A DNA stretch of 54,929 nucleotides from Pleurocapsales cyanobacterium LEGE 06147 (GCA_015207585.1 JADEWQ010000030.1:1-54929); one strand, 5' to 3'; counted from the stretch's first letter, positions 24,266 to 34,916 are shown. A program made the numbers and translations. The notes: a model not told the origin generated them from the sequence alone.

Positions 24266-27238
24266 TCACTCATTACCTATTACCTGTTCCCCGTTCCCCG
24301 GTCCCTTTGAATATTTATCCATCAATTGTTTTTGTAAATCTTGCCAATGAACTCCTTCTAAACTAGGTAAAACTAAGTGAGCCATACCAACCCGTTCTTG
24401 AGGTCCGAGTCCTACCGTCCACATGCCAGCCGCTAAGCCAGCTTCTACTCCAGCACCCGCATCCTCTATAACTACACAGTGAGCTGGTTCTAAATTTAAT
24501 TCTTTGGCTGCATGTAAGAAAAGATCTGGCGCTGGTTTAGAGCGAGTGACACTGTAGCCATCGGCGATCGCATCGATCAGAGCTGTAATACCTAATCTTT
24601 GGATCACCTCTCTGGCATTTTTGCTAGCCGAACCAATGGCTATTTTAATGCTAACGGCTCTAAGTTCTTCTAGCAAGTTTAACGCTCCGGGTAATAAATC
24701 TGCCGGGGTAATATCTCGAATAAATTCCTGATAGTAGCGGTTTTTGCGTTCCATCATCTGTTCGATCTGGGTTTCGCTATAAGCATCGGTGCGTTCGCCC
24801 AAGATGGCTAGCAAAGATTCTCGACGAGACAAACCTCGCAGTGCTTCGTTAGCTTGGCGATCGAAGGTAATTCCTTCTTCATCTGCTAGTTTTTGCCATC
24901 CTCGATAGTGATATTCTGCCGTATCGGTGATTACGCCGTCTAAATCGAAAATAACTCCTTTTATTTGAGCCGGAGAAGCAGGAGAAAAGTTAGCTCGATC
25001 CTGCTCGAAATCAAATTCATACCACTGTCCGCGCCATTGCAATTTGAACTTAAGGCGTTCCCAGTGGGGTGGCAGAGAGGGAGTGGCAACCAAACCTCTT
25101 TCGGTGATTTTGATGCCTCCAAAGCCAAAAACCACAGCTTGCCAGATACCACCTGTAGAAGCTCCATGAATCCCATCGGCAGCATTACCCCGCACATCTT
25201 CTAGGTCTACCATTGCCGCTCGCATAAAGTGTTCGTAGGCTTCTGCTGACTTACCCAGATCGCAGGCAAGAATCGCGTGAATTGAAGGACCGAGGGAAGA
25301 ACCATAAGTGTGATCGGTACGGGGAGAATAGTAATCCCAGTTTTTCTGTAAGGTTTCTAGGTCATAGTCCAAACCGTTACTGTGTTCTCCCGGACTACCC
25401 CGCAATAAATAAAGCAGCATTAGGACATCGGGTTGCTTAAGTACCTGCCGTCGGTTCGCTCCTTCAATGCCCAAAATTAACTGCATCGAGCGAGTACGCG
25501 GCTCGTAATCTGCTAAATTTATATCTTCGAGCTGGAAAAACCCTTCACACTGTTCGATTAAATCTCTCTCAGTATTGTAAGGAATCCAAATACGGCGAAC
25601 GATCTCGGACCAAAGTCTGAGTCTATCTGGGTTGAGATCGAGTTTGGTTTCCAGTTCGGTGGCTCGTTCTTTATACTCGCGGCGCAGCCAGTCGAAAACA
25701 AACAGAGCCGTTTCTAGGTGCCACTGCACCATCCTGTTAGTGAAGGCATTGTTGTGTACGTGTTCGTGGTATTCGTCCGGTCCGATGACATCGCGAATTT
25801 CGTAACGTTCTTTTCTTCCGTTCCATTCGACGCGGGTTCCCCAAAAGACGGCGGTCTCCAATATAATTTGGGCACCCCAATCTCGCATCCACTCGTCGTT
25901 GCCAGTAACCTGCCAGTATTGCCAGATAGCATAAGCTACGTCAGTAGTAATGTGCAGTTCGCGATCGCCGCACCAAATCCGAATCGGTTCTGCATCCTGA
26001 GAATTAGGCAGCACCCAACGGGGGGTAACTTCATCCCCCGTATCGGCACTTTCCCAGGCAAAGGCTGCCCCGGGATAGCCATAGCCTTTGGCTTTGCGTC
26101 TGGCTCCCGGCAGAGTGTGATAGCGATACATGAGCAGATTTTTCGCTAACTGCGGCTGAGTCAGAATCAGCACTGGCAAAATAAAAATTTCCGTATCCCA
26201 AAAGACGTGACCCCGATAACCGAAGCCAGAGAGTGTTTTTGCGCCAATACTAACTCTTTCGTCGTTGCGAGGAGTGCTGATGAGTAATTGGAAAAGGTTA
26301 TAGCGTAAGGCTAACTGAGCCTTGAGATCTCCTTCAATCACAATATCGCAGTCTTGCCAAATTTTAGCCCAAGCTTCTTCGTGCTGTTGGCGTAAGGTCG
26401 AATAATCGGATTGGCAAACGAGTTGTTGTCGTGCTGTTGCTGCTGGTGCAGAAGTTTTTCTAGAAGTAAAAACCGTGACTATCTTTTCTAAGGCGATAGT
26501 TTGTCCTTGTTTGGCTGGGAAAGTTGTTGCCAAGATGGGATATCCCTCGCAGCCTTTAAGCTGTTTTAGTACTTGGCTGGCATTAGTGACCCTTATGCGA
26601 GCTGCCATTCCTAATTCCACATGAGAACTGCGGGTGCGCACATGCAACCAGACTCCTTCTGGAGATAAATTACCTTCATTTTTGATCTCCCCCTGTTTTA
26701 ACCATTCCCAGTGCAGCACTCCCTGGTTATCGGGATAGCCGTTAATACCCGCCTGAACTTCTATTTCTCCCTCAAAATCTACCGGAGTTACTTGGAGAGA
26801 AAGAGCTAAGAGATGCTCGTCTGCCAAACTAGCGAAACGCTCAAAACGGAGGTCGAGGGTTTTACCGCTAGGACTACGCCAGCGCACCTGGCGAGTTAAG
26901 ATACCACGACGCAAGTCGAGTTGACGCTCGTAACCGAGAATTTCCCCGCGATCGAGGCGAAATCCTTCTCCTTCTACCATAATTGCCAGCGGCAACCAAT
27001 CGGGACAATTGGCTAGTTCGGTATAGACCATGGGAACGTCATCGTAGACACCGTGAATTAATGTCGCCGACCAATCCCCCTGATAACCTTCTTCAAAACT
27101 ACCCCGCGTTCCGAGGTAGCCGTTACCTATGGTGAAGACAGTTTCTTTGTAATGCAAGCGGTCTGGGTCGAACTGAGTTTCCCTTACAGTCCAGTCCGTA
27201 TAGACAAAATCGGCTTGGGTAGAATCTTTGGCATCCAT
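24266..27238 (-). CDS. GH65 glycoside phosphorylase fused to beta-phosphoglucomutase
   Basis: A 990-residue fusion. Residues 1 to about 750 are glycoside hydrolase family 65 (trehalose, maltose or kojibiose phosphorylase group). GHVFWDTEIFILP and IGPDEYHEHVHNNAFTN give the general acid Glu489. YGSSLGPSIH fits the phosphate loop. From residue 759 there is a complete HAD-type beta-phosphoglucomutase (GVIFDLDGVITDT), with nucleophile Asp765 and Asp767, followed by RSKPAPDLFLHAA and IEDAGAGVEA. The pair would split a disaccharide to beta-glucose-1-phosphate and convert it to glucose-6-phosphate. The last dozen residues are read from a GGGAACAGG-type repeat. Sucrose synthase lies just upstream. 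Confidence 0.9.
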   Translation of the reverse strand: MDAKDSTQADFVYTDWTVRETQFDPDRLHYKETVFTIGNGYLGTRGSFEEGYQGDWSATLIHGVYDDVPMVYTELANCPDWLPLAIMVEGEGFRLDRGEILGYERQLDLRRGILTRQVRWRSPSGKTLDLRFERFASLADEHLLALSLQVTPVDFEGEIEVQAGINGYPDNQGVLHWEWLKQGEIKNEGNLSPEGVWLHVRTRSSHVELGMAARIRVTNASQVLKQLKGCEGYPILATTFPAKQGQTIALEKIVTVFTSRKTSAPAATARQQLVCQSDYSTLRQQHEEAWAKIWQDCDIVIEGDLKAQLALRYNLFQLLISTPRNDERVSIGAKTLSGFGYRGHVFWDTEIFILPVLILTQPQLAKNLLMYRYHTLPGARRKAKGYGYPGAAFAWESADTGDEVTPRWVLPNSQDAEPIRIWCGDRELHITTDVAYAIWQYWQVTGNDEWMRDWGAQIILETAVFWGTRVEWNGRKERYEIRDVIGPDEYHEHVHNNAFTNRMVQWHLETALFVFDWLRREYKERATELETKLDLNPDRLRLWSEIVRRIWIPYNTERDLIEQCEGFFQLEDINLADYEPRTRSMQLILGIEGANRRQVLKQPDVLMLLYLLRGSPGEHSNGLDYDLETLQKNWDYYSPRTDHTYGSSLGPSIHAILACDLGKSAEAYEHFMRAAMVDLEDVRGNAADGIHGASTGGIWQAVVFGFGGIKITERGLVATPSLPPHWERLKFKLQWRGQWYEFDFEQDRANFSPASPAQIKGVIFDLDGVITDTAEYHYRGWQKLADEEGITFDRQANEALRGLSRRESLLAILGERTDAYSETQIEQMMERKNRYYQEFIRDITPADLLPGALNLLEELRAVSIKIAIGSASKNAREVIQRLGITALIDAIADGYSVTRSKPAPDLFLHAAKELNLEPAHCVVIEDAGAGVEAGLAAGMWTVGLGPQERVGMAHLVLPSLEGVHWQDLQKQLMDKYSKGPGNGEQVIGNE

Positions 27239-27410
27239 CGGTACTTATCAATAGTCGGAAATTAATGCGTATGGGAGACAGAAAGAAATGAGGAATGAAT
27301 TGAGATTTGCTATCTGGTACTAATTGGAAAAGTAATGAACAACTTAATTAGGGATCGAAGATAAGGGGTCACCAGGTCAGGATCTAGATAGAGAAAAAAT
27401 TAATTAATTA

Positions 27411-29822
27411 CTAACGCTGCATGTGCTGCTCTAGCAATTGCTCGGCTCTAGGTTTATAAATTAGATAATATAAAGCCTCCAGATAGCGGATCAGTGCTTC
27501 TTTGTTACCTTCTGTTGAAGTTTTCCAGAATTTGTAGATTTTGGCTAGCAATAATAATTGCTTCGTGTGCGATCGCCAATTATATTTGTCTCGAACTCGT
27601 CTAATCCCTCGCTGAGAAATTTCTTGCCAATAATCTGGATTTTGTTCGCATTCCCAGATAAATTGCTTAATTTTAGTTGCGGTCTCTTGTAGGTCAGTAG
27701 GATTAATTAAAAATCCATTTTCTCCGTCTTGAATAATTTCTAAAGGACCGCCAAAGCGCGTAGCAAAAGTAGGCAAACCCGAACTCATCGCTTCTAGGAC
27801 AATCAGTCCAAAAGCTTCAAAACGGGCAGGATGAACGAAAATTCCTCCTAAATCTGCGATCGTGCGATAGGCTTCGGCAATATCGGCAGTTGCTAGCCGC
27901 AGTTCTAACCAGCGAATTTTCCCCTGAAGATGATATTGCTCGATGAGTTGGTTAATTTTTTCGATTTCTCCTTTTTGTTCGGCATCAGAAATTTCCCTGA
28001 TTTGCACTTGGCTGGTCATTAGGATCAAATTACACAGTTGTTGTAATTCAGTATCGATGGCGAAGCATTCTACTAAACCGCTCAGGTTTTTGCTGGGAAG
28101 TAAAGGTGCGAAAGCGAAAATTGGACGTTTGCTCGGCTCTTCTAAGTAACCAATTATGTTGGGGTCTTCTTTATAGAACAGTAATTCTTTAATCCGTTCT
28201 CTATCTTCCGCAACACGAGCGGAAGTTTCGCTGTAGGAAAAGAAAACGTTCTGGTTTACTCCAGGGGGTACTACATTAAATTTAGGACTAAACAGCTCGA
28301 TCCCGTTGACCACGTGATACAACTGGGGCATGCTGAAATGTTTATATGACTCATAGTAACCTATGCTCTCGGGCGTGCCTACTATTTCTTGGTAAGTACT
28401 GGCAAGAATAAAATCGGCAGCATTCATGGTAATGAGATCGGCGGTAAACTGTAGCGCAAAGTGGTATTGTGGTTCTAAATCTTGCCAAAAAAGGTTACTA
28501 AATAGATATTTTGGTTTTTCAAGAGCGTGCGCAACATTGCATTGAATTGCTCTCAGTTTTCTGGCAAGTAAAAACGCTACCAAGTTGCCATCAGAATAGT
28601 TGCCGATAACCAGATCGGGATGCCCTTCAAATTCTATCAGCAGCTCTTTTTCAGCATCTTCGGCAAAAGTTTCCAAATAAGGCCAAATTTCAAAACGGGA
28701 AATCCAATTTTGGGTCACTTTAGGATTGAATGTGCGGAAAGGAACGCGCAAAATCCAGGCATTACTAGTCCCCTGAATTTTCTCTAAGCGTCGATCGCAC
28801 CGACTTCCCTCACAGTTGGGAATCAGACGAGTCAGAACGATGACTTTTGGTTCGATACCGAGAACTTCTAGTCCTGCTAGTTTAATATCTTCCTGTAACT
28901 GCTTTTCTAAGCTTCTAGCCTGATCGATAACGTAAACAACTTGTCCGGCAGTTTCTGGACGACCGAGAACACCTTCTTGACCCAACCAACCATGAACAGA
29001 AACGAGGACGAACCGAAAAATTAAGGGAATGTGAGCGAGAAAGGTTTCCAAGACGGCATGATCGGGAGAGTCAATTAAGCGATCGAGCAGTTCGAGAGTA
29101 TCTCTTACCCGACTGGCATTAAATCCCCAACCCGGTTCAAAACCTAAATTTTGTAGCTCGAAACGAAACTTCTCGTAAGGAGTATTGGCAGGAAGCTGAC
29201 CGACCAATTTGAGAGCTTGCTTGACTTGTTCTGATAGTTGCTCGGTCGAGTAAATTCGTTCGTTAAGGAATAGAGGCGTATGGTTATAATTTTTCTGCTG
29301 CAAGCCTTTTAAGAGAGCTTCTAGCCAGAGATGGGGAGCGGCGAAAAGTTTACTAGACAGATAACGGTTCAAAAATTCTAGTCCGTTACCGATATTTCTC
29401 GGGTCGCGAATCGTAGGAGCATCTTTGTAAAAAGGACCGAAATCGATTTCTAGTAAATTGGAACAATAGCGATCGACCCAGCGATCGCGCAAGGCGAGCA
29501 ACTCCCTGACTGGCATTGTTTCCCAACCACTCAAATCTCCCGTCAGTCGATAAATTTCTTGAGAGGCAATTTTTGGACGCAAGATGAGCCAAATACTTTC
29601 TTCTTCTAAAAATAATTCATGGGTGTAAGTGAGTAATTCCCCAAGCAAGGAAGTTCGCTGAAAGTAAGCAGGCTTATCATGCTCGGTACAATAATTAGCG
29701 AACTCTTGCAAAATTTGATTGCGCAAGAAATACCGTTCCTGGTGAGTCCTCAATTGCCCGATAAACTGGCGCAGATCGGCTTTTTCATCACTGACAAGAA
29801 CTGCTTGTATAAACTTAGACAT
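27411..29822 (-). CDS. susA: Sucrose synthase
   Basis: An 803-residue protein of normal length. The N-terminal regulatory region (about 1-250) starts SKFIQAVLVSDEKADLRQF. The GT-B catalytic part includes YVIDQARSLEKQL, LTRLIPNCEGSRCDRRLEK and HPDLVIGNYSDGNLVAFLLA. EAFGLIVLEAMSSGLPTFAT is the E-x7-E sugar-nucleotide motif. It reversibly makes sucrose and UDP from UDP- or ADP-glucose and fructose, and in cyanobacteria mostly works in cleavage. It is followed by the GH65/beta-PGM fusion 172 bases downstream in the same direction. Confidence 0.94.
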   Translation of the reverse strand: MSKFIQAVLVSDEKADLRQFIGQLRTHQERYFLRNQILQEFANYCTEHDKPAYFQRTSLLGELLTYTHELFLEEESIWLILRPKIASQEIYRLTGDLSGWETMPVRELLALRDRWVDRYCSNLLEIDFGPFYKDAPTIRDPRNIGNGLEFLNRYLSSKLFAAPHLWLEALLKGLQQKNYNHTPLFLNERIYSTEQLSEQVKQALKLVGQLPANTPYEKFRFELQNLGFEPGWGFNASRVRDTLELLDRLIDSPDHAVLETFLAHIPLIFRFVLVSVHGWLGQEGVLGRPETAGQVVYVIDQARSLEKQLQEDIKLAGLEVLGIEPKVIVLTRLIPNCEGSRCDRRLEKIQGTSNAWILRVPFRTFNPKVTQNWISRFEIWPYLETFAEDAEKELLIEFEGHPDLVIGNYSDGNLVAFLLARKLRAIQCNVAHALEKPKYLFSNLFWQDLEPQYHFALQFTADLITMNAADFILASTYQEIVGTPESIGYYESYKHFSMPQLYHVVNGIELFSPKFNVVPPGVNQNVFFSYSETSARVAEDRERIKELLFYKEDPNIIGYLEEPSKRPIFAFAPLLPSKNLSGLVECFAIDTELQQLCNLILMTSQVQIREISDAEQKGEIEKINQLIEQYHLQGKIRWLELRLATADIAEAYRTIADLGGIFVHPARFEAFGLIVLEAMSSGLPTFATRFGGPLEIIQDGENGFLINPTDLQETATKIKQFIWECEQNPDYWQEISQRGIRRVRDKYNWRSHTKQLLLLAKIYKFWKTSTEGNKEALIRYLEALYYLIYKPRAEQLLEQHMQR

Positions 29823-30221
29823 GGTGGCTCTAGCACTCTACCATCACGATTACCAGTTACAGCAGGAGTCGGGTTGAAGATTAGGGAAATAGGGAGATTG
29901 GGAATTAGGGAGAAATTAATTTTTACCCTTGCCCTCATTTCCCGCTCCTCCCCAATGCTCGAAGGGAGTCACCGAGTCAGAAGTAAACACTGTTCCTTTT
30001 CCCTACTTTTGCAAGAAGTCTAATGCGTCCTAATTTTGTTGACTACCGCTATACTTTCTATCTTGCATCTTAGGTAAGAAGAAAAGTTTTGAGTTTTGTT
30101 AACCTGTTTCACATTTAATTTACATAATTTAAAAAGCCAGAATCATGACCAGGACTGAGTTTGATTCTTTTGACTTTTTTAACTTTTGAATTGCTTATTG
30201 TTATTTACAAAAGTTTAAAAA
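29823..30221. other. Low-complexity gap, no gene seen
   Basis: It contains purine-rich GGGAATTAGGGAG-type and GAGTCACCGAGTCAGAAG-type dispersed repeats. Any susA promoter should lie in the part nearest 29823. No RNA gene or credible frame is seen. Confidence 0.55.
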
Positions 30222-32534
30222 TTACATATTTCGTAATATCCCTACGATTTGTCCGAGAGCAATACCGCCATCGTTGGGAGGAATGCGCTGATGCCAGTAG
30301 GGCAGAAACTTCTCTGCTCTTAACCTTTGGATTGCTCGTTCGGTCAGATATTTATTTTGAAAACAGCCGCCCGTGAGAACGATATGTTTTTTTCTGGCAT
30401 ATTTGGCAACTGCTATCATCATTTCTACTAGGGTATTGTGAAACTTGGCTGAGATTTGCCCTATAGGTAAGCCCAAATAAATGTCGGTTAAAATATCTCT
30501 TACCATAATTGCCCAATCGACGATCGCAGGTGATAAAGTATCTGTAGCCAGAGGTTCGATTAGCTCAAATTTGTACCTTTCCTCGGTTGGCAATCCTGAG
30601 AGGGCAAATTCTAATTCCATCGCCGCCTGTCCTTCATATCTATTTTCCTGACGCAGTCCGACAATAGAGGCAACTGCATCGAATAAACGTCCGGCGCTAG
30701 AAGTTATGGGAGCATTGACGTTTTTTTGTAACATGGTTTTTAAAATAGTTAACTCCCTAACAGTAAAAGCTTGTATTGGAGTTAGCTCTTTTCTTTCAAA
30801 AAGTTTATCGCCCAAAAGTTCATAGAGTAAACCAATTGCCACTCGTCTCGGTTCTTTAACTGCTTTTTCTCCTCCAGGTAGCCGAAAAGTCCGCAGATGG
30901 GCAATTCGCTTGAAAAATATATCCTCTATAGCGAGAAATTCACCGCCCCAGATAGTGCCGTCCAAGCCGTAGCCAGTGCCATCCCAAGCAATACCCAAAA
31001 CTGGTGTACAGAGATCGCTTCCCATTAGTTCATTTTCCACCATACAGGAGAGAACGTGAGCGTAATGATGTTGTACTTGAAAAGCAGGAAGATCCGACTG
31101 CCAGGCATATTGAGTAGAGAGGTAATGGAGATGAGCATCGCAGGCAATGGCGACGGGATGAAGTTCGTAGAGTTCCTCAAAATCAGCGATCGCTCTTTTA
31201 AAACTATCAAAGGCTGGCACTGTTTCTAAATCGCCAATATGTTGACTGATAAAAACTTGCCTACCGATTAAAAGAGCTATATTATTTTTTAAATGGGCAC
31301 CAACGGCTAAAATTGGGGATTTTTTGTCTTGAATTTTCAATGTAACGGGTAAAGGTGCATAACCGCGAGCGCGACGCAAGACAATTTCTCGCCCTGCCAT
31401 GACTCGGACTACAGAATCATCTACAGGTCTAGCAATGGGGCGATCGTGTACGAGAAAAAGTTCGGCAATATTGCCCAGTCGTTGGAGTGCTTCGTACTCG
31501 TCGGTGCAAATCGGCTCGTCTGTCAGATTACCGCTGGTAGCAACTGTCGGGAAACCCAACTCTTTCATCAATAAATGGTGTAGGGGAGTGTAGGGCAACA
31601 TGATGCCCAGATAGGGATTTCCCGGTGCAACTGCTCTATAAAAATCGGTTAATTCTTCCTTTTGCCTTAATAAAACGATGGGGGCTTCGGGAGAGAGTAA
31701 CAACCTTTCCTCTAAAGCAGAAACATGGCAGTGAGCTTTAATCGATTCCAGAGAAGGATACATTAGAGCAAACGGTTTTTCTTCTCTGTGCTTGCCTTCA
31801 CGCAATCTTTGAACCGCTCTTTCATTGCAAGCATTTACGACTAGATGAAATCCTCCCAACCCTTTAATAGCAATTATTTTACCCCGAAAAATAGCTTCCG
31901 CAGCCCCTAACAAGGCTTCGTGATGCAATGCCAGTATTTTGCCGTCACTATTCCATAATTCTAGATGAGGACCGCAGTCGGGACAGGCATTGGGTTGAGC
32001 GTGGAAACGACGATTTAGGGGATTTTCATACTCGGACTGACAGCGATCGCACATCATAAACTTTTTCATCGTCGTTTGAGAGCGATCGTAAGGCAATCCT
32101 TCAATAATGCTGAAACGGGGTCCGCAGTTGGTACAGTTAGTAAAAGGATAGCGGTAGCGACGGTTGCTGGGGTTGAAAACTTCTTGCAGGCATTCGGGAC
32201 AAGTGGCAATATCTGGTACAACTAACGCCGTTTTTTCTCCCCGAACACTGGCTTTAATTTCAAAATTGTTGTAGCCAATTGGATTGAGCCAAGAGTATTC
32301 CAAACTTTGAATAAAAGAGCGAGGGGGCTTTTCTCGTTCCAGACGCAAAAGAAAAGTTTCTAGTTGCGATCGCTCTCCTTCAATCTCGCTCGAGACTCCT
32401 TGGGCAGAATTATTCACCCAACCTACCAAACCCAATTCCTTAGCTAGCTTATATACAAAAGGACGAAAGCCTACTCCTTGAACGGCACCTAAAATAGTTA
32501 AGTGCAAACGCTGTTTTGCTAGATTTTGCTTCAT
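30222..32534 (-). CDS. hypF: Carbamoyltransferase HypF (hydrogenase maturation)
   Basis: A 770-residue protein that makes the thiocarbamate used for cyanide ligands of the NiFe-hydrogenase active site, together with HypE. An acylphosphatase domain holds GAVQGVGFRPFVYKLA (about 16-31). Two zinc fingers follow: CPECLQEV and CTNCGPRF, then CDRCQSEY and CPDCGPH (about 113-184). Next is a YrdC-like domain (KRLREGKHREEKPFALM region, about 200-380). The C-terminal Kae1-like domain has QHHYAHVLSCM, GIAWDGTGYG and TGGCFQN. The presence of hypF implies a NiFe hydrogenase elsewhere; no other hyp or hox gene is in this window. Confidence 0.95.
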   Translation of the reverse strand: MKQNLAKQRLHLTILGAVQGVGFRPFVYKLAKELGLVGWVNNSAQGVSSEIEGERSQLETFLLRLEREKPPRSFIQSLEYSWLNPIGYNNFEIKASVRGEKTALVVPDIATCPECLQEVFNPSNRRYRYPFTNCTNCGPRFSIIEGLPYDRSQTTMKKFMMCDRCQSEYENPLNRRFHAQPNACPDCGPHLELWNSDGKILALHHEALLGAAEAIFRGKIIAIKGLGGFHLVVNACNERAVQRLREGKHREEKPFALMYPSLESIKAHCHVSALEERLLLSPEAPIVLLRQKEELTDFYRAVAPGNPYLGIMLPYTPLHHLLMKELGFPTVATSGNLTDEPICTDEYEALQRLGNIAELFLVHDRPIARPVDDSVVRVMAGREIVLRRARGYAPLPVTLKIQDKKSPILAVGAHLKNNIALLIGRQVFISQHIGDLETVPAFDSFKRAIADFEELYELHPVAIACDAHLHYLSTQYAWQSDLPAFQVQHHYAHVLSCMVENELMGSDLCTPVLGIAWDGTGYGLDGTIWGGEFLAIEDIFFKRIAHLRTFRLPGGEKAVKEPRRVAIGLLYELLGDKLFERKELTPIQAFTVRELTILKTMLQKNVNAPITSSAGRLFDAVASIVGLRQENRYEGQAAMELEFALSGLPTEERYKFELIEPLATDTLSPAIVDWAIMVRDILTDIYLGLPIGQISAKFHNTLVEMMIAVAKYARKKHIVLTGGCFQNKYLTERAIQRLRAEKFLPYWHQRIPPNDGGIALGQIVGILRNM

Positions 32535-32707
32535 TTTGAAGGGTTGTGATTTACACGGAGAAGCGGTAAATTCTTATTTACTGTTTCCTATTTGCAACCT
32601 CACGCAAGAATTCTTATGAGTTAGATCTATTACGGCTAAGTTAATTGGCGACAAGTTTAGTTTTATACTCAAAAGCAGAATCTAACTAACTCAATCACAA
32701 TCTTACC

Positions 32708-33592
32708 GTGCCAAAACAACAAAGTATTGCCTCCTGGCTAGATCGAGATATCTTCACTGCTTGGATTTTTCTGGCACCTGCCTTAATTCTACTGACTATC
32801 TTTCTTTTTTATCCGATCGCCTATCTGTTTTACCTTAGTTTTACTAGCGGCAGTTTTACGATTACGGGAATTGAGTGGGTTGGTTGGCGTAACTATCTGC
32901 GGTTGTTTACCGACTCTGACTTTTGGCAAGTAATCGGTAACACGACTTATTTCACTCTGGGGACAGTAATTCCTACGATAGTAATTCCTTTGGGACTAGC
33001 TGTCTTGCTAGATCGATCTTTTGCTTTACGAGACATCTTGCGCACTGCTTACTTTATCCCTTCAGTTACATCGTTAGTAGCAGTAGGATTAGGCTTTCGC
33101 TGGCTGTTTCAAACCCAGGGACCTGTAAATGAATGGCTGATTAGATTAGGATTAGAACCTATTCCCTGGCTAAGCAGTACCATTTGGGCGATGCCTGTAT
33201 TAATTCTACTCAGTAGTTGGAAACAGTTAGGTTTTAATTTAGTAGTATTTTTGGCTGGCTTACAAACAATTCCCCAATCTCGTTATGAAGCAGCCGAATT
33301 AGATGGGGCAAATAGTTGGGCAAAATTTTGGTATATTACTTTGCCTGGATTGCAACCTACCTTAGTTTTTGCTACCGTTACTACTGCTATTTTTACTCTC
33401 CGCAGTTTTGAACAAGTTTATATCATTACTGGCGGAGGACCTCTTAATTCTACTAATATTTTGGTTTACTATATTTACGAACAAGCTTTCGCCCGTTTTG
33501 AGTTTGGTTATGCTGCCGCAGCAGCAACAATCTTATTAGCGATCGCGGGGATATTTGTTTATCTTCAATTAGAATTTTGGAAGACTAACTAA
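32708..33592 (+). CDS. Sugar-type ABC transporter permease (MalF/UgpA family)
   Basis: A 294-residue inner-membrane permease with six spans. It starts at GTG (32708) with WLDRDIFTAWIFLAPALILL at the N terminus. The coupling loop EAA motif is YEAAELDGANSWAKFWYITLPGL (about 192-214). Such proteins pair with a second permease, an ATPase and a binding protein to import sugars or polyols. None of these partners is adjacent on either side, so the subunits must be encoded elsewhere. It diverges from hypF. Confidence 0.88.
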   Translation: MPKQQSIASWLDRDIFTAWIFLAPALILLTIFLFYPIAYLFYLSFTSGSFTITGIEWVGWRNYLRLFTDSDFWQVIGNTTYFTLGTVIPTIVIPLGLAVLLDRSFALRDILRTAYFIPSVTSLVAVGLGFRWLFQTQGPVNEWLIRLGLEPIPWLSSTIWAMPVLILLSSWKQLGFNLVVFLAGLQTIPQSRYEAAELDGANSWAKFWYITLPGLQPTLVFATVTTAIFTLRSFEQVYIITGGGPLNSTNILVYYIYEQAFARFEFGYAAAAATILLAIAGIFVYLQLEFWKTN

Positions 33593-34019
33593 AATCAATC
33601 AACCTTTAGATTCTATTTATTCTCGCCAACTGTTAATTATTCGTATCCAGCAGCGATCGCAACAGCAATTTCTTCCATAGTATTGGCTGAAACTACTCTG
33701 ATTTTACGGAGAAATCTTTTTGTAGGGGACGAAATTAGTTAGTCACACTTCATCCCATTAAGAAAAGGCAATTTAGTCCTCAATCATGTCTCCTGCTTGT
33801 AGTTATTGCCATTCTCTATCTTGTTCGTAATGTGCAACATTGCCTCAGCTGGTTTTGCGAGAATAAGACTACGTTCAACTAAAGGCAATTTTATAAATTC
33901 ATGACGATCGATCTCCTTCGTTGGTAAAGATGTTTCTGGAGTTTGATTTAAGCTTGAAAAATTTTCCTTAATTTGAGATATTCATAAAGCATTAAATAGT
34001 TATTATTTATGTTATTTCT
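33593..34019. other. Gap after the permease, no gene seen
   Basis: It is AT-rich and contains HIP1 octamers. I see no open frame of useful length, RNA or strong hairpin. A second permease gene, expected here in a complete sugar operon, is absent. Confidence 0.55.
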
Positions 34020-34916
34020 TTAGAATTGTCTATCTTTAACCTTACTACTTTGGGATTGTCGCTGTTTTTCCTGCTGACGGGCTTTTTTTTCTGGAGTAAG
34101 CTGTTCGTAACAGTAAGGACAAGAAATACCCTCTTCATAATGAGGAGAAGCTTTATCTTCCTCAGAAAGAGGATGTCCGCAACTACGACACATAGTATGG
34201 CTACCTTCTGCTAAACCATGTTTAACCGCTACTCTCTCGTCAAAAACAAAGCATTCTCCTTGCCATAAACTTTCTTCAGTAGGTACTTCTTCGAGATATT
34301 TCAAGATACCGCCTTTGAGGTGATATACTTCTTGAAATCCCTGACTCAGCAAAAAAGAGGAAGCTTTTTCACAGCGAATACCCCCGGTGCAAAACATGGC
34401 TACTTTTTTGTGCTGCTTGGGGTTGAGGTGATTGACTACATATTCAGGAAATTCTCGAAACGAGCGAGTTTTAGGGGCGATCGCTCCTTTAAAAGTGCCA
34501 ATATCTACTTCATATTGATTGCGAGTGTCGATTACGATTACTTCTGAGTCGGTAATTAATTCGTTCCATTTTCCAGGTTCGACATAATTTCCCACCTGTT
34601 GGTTGGGATCGACTTCTGATAAACCGAGGGCAACGATTTCTTTTTTCAGCTTTACTTTCATTCGTCTGAAGGGAGAAGATTCAGTAAAAGCTTCTTTATG
34701 TTCTAAGTCGGCTAAAAGAGAATCCGATCGCAAAAACGCCAAAACCGCATCTATGCCTTGTCGAGTTCCGACGATAGTACCGTTAATTCCCTCTGGTGCC
34801 AAAAGAATAGTTCCCTTAGTGCCTTGTCTTTGGCAAAATTTCAGCAAAGGCTGCCTTCTAACGGCAAAATCGGATAACCGAACAAACTTATAGAATGTCG
34901 CTACAATTTGGTTCAT
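34020..34916 (-). CDS. trhO: tRNA uridine(34) hydroxylase TrhO (rhodanese-like)
   Basis: A protein of about 298 residues that hydroxylates wobble uridine 34 of certain tRNAs on the way to cmo5U-type modification. The N-terminal domain has [10 protein letters not shown] and [15 protein letters not shown]. The rhodanese domain has [15 protein letters not shown], and [11 protein letters not shown] carries the catalytic Cys. The C terminus has a Cys-rich part ([20 protein letters not shown]). A GTG seven codons upstream could also start it; the ATG at 34916 ([11 protein letters not shown]) fits the family better. It diverges from tRNA-Ala. Confidence 0.92.
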   Translation of the reverse strand: MNQIVATFYKFVRLSDFAVRRQPLLKFCQRQGTKGTILLAPEGINGTIVGTRQGIDAVLAFLRSDSLLADLEHKEAFTESSPFRRMKVKLKKEIVALGLSEVDPNQQVGNYVEPGKWNELITDSEVIVIDTRNQYEVDIGTFKGAIAPKTRSFREFPEYVVNHLNPKQHKKVAMFCTGGIRCEKASSFLLSQGFQEVYHLKGGILKYLEEVPTEESLWQGECFVFDERVAVKHGLAEGSHTMCRSCGHPLSEEDKASPHYEEGISCPYCYEQLTPEKKARQQEKQRQSQSSKVKDRQF

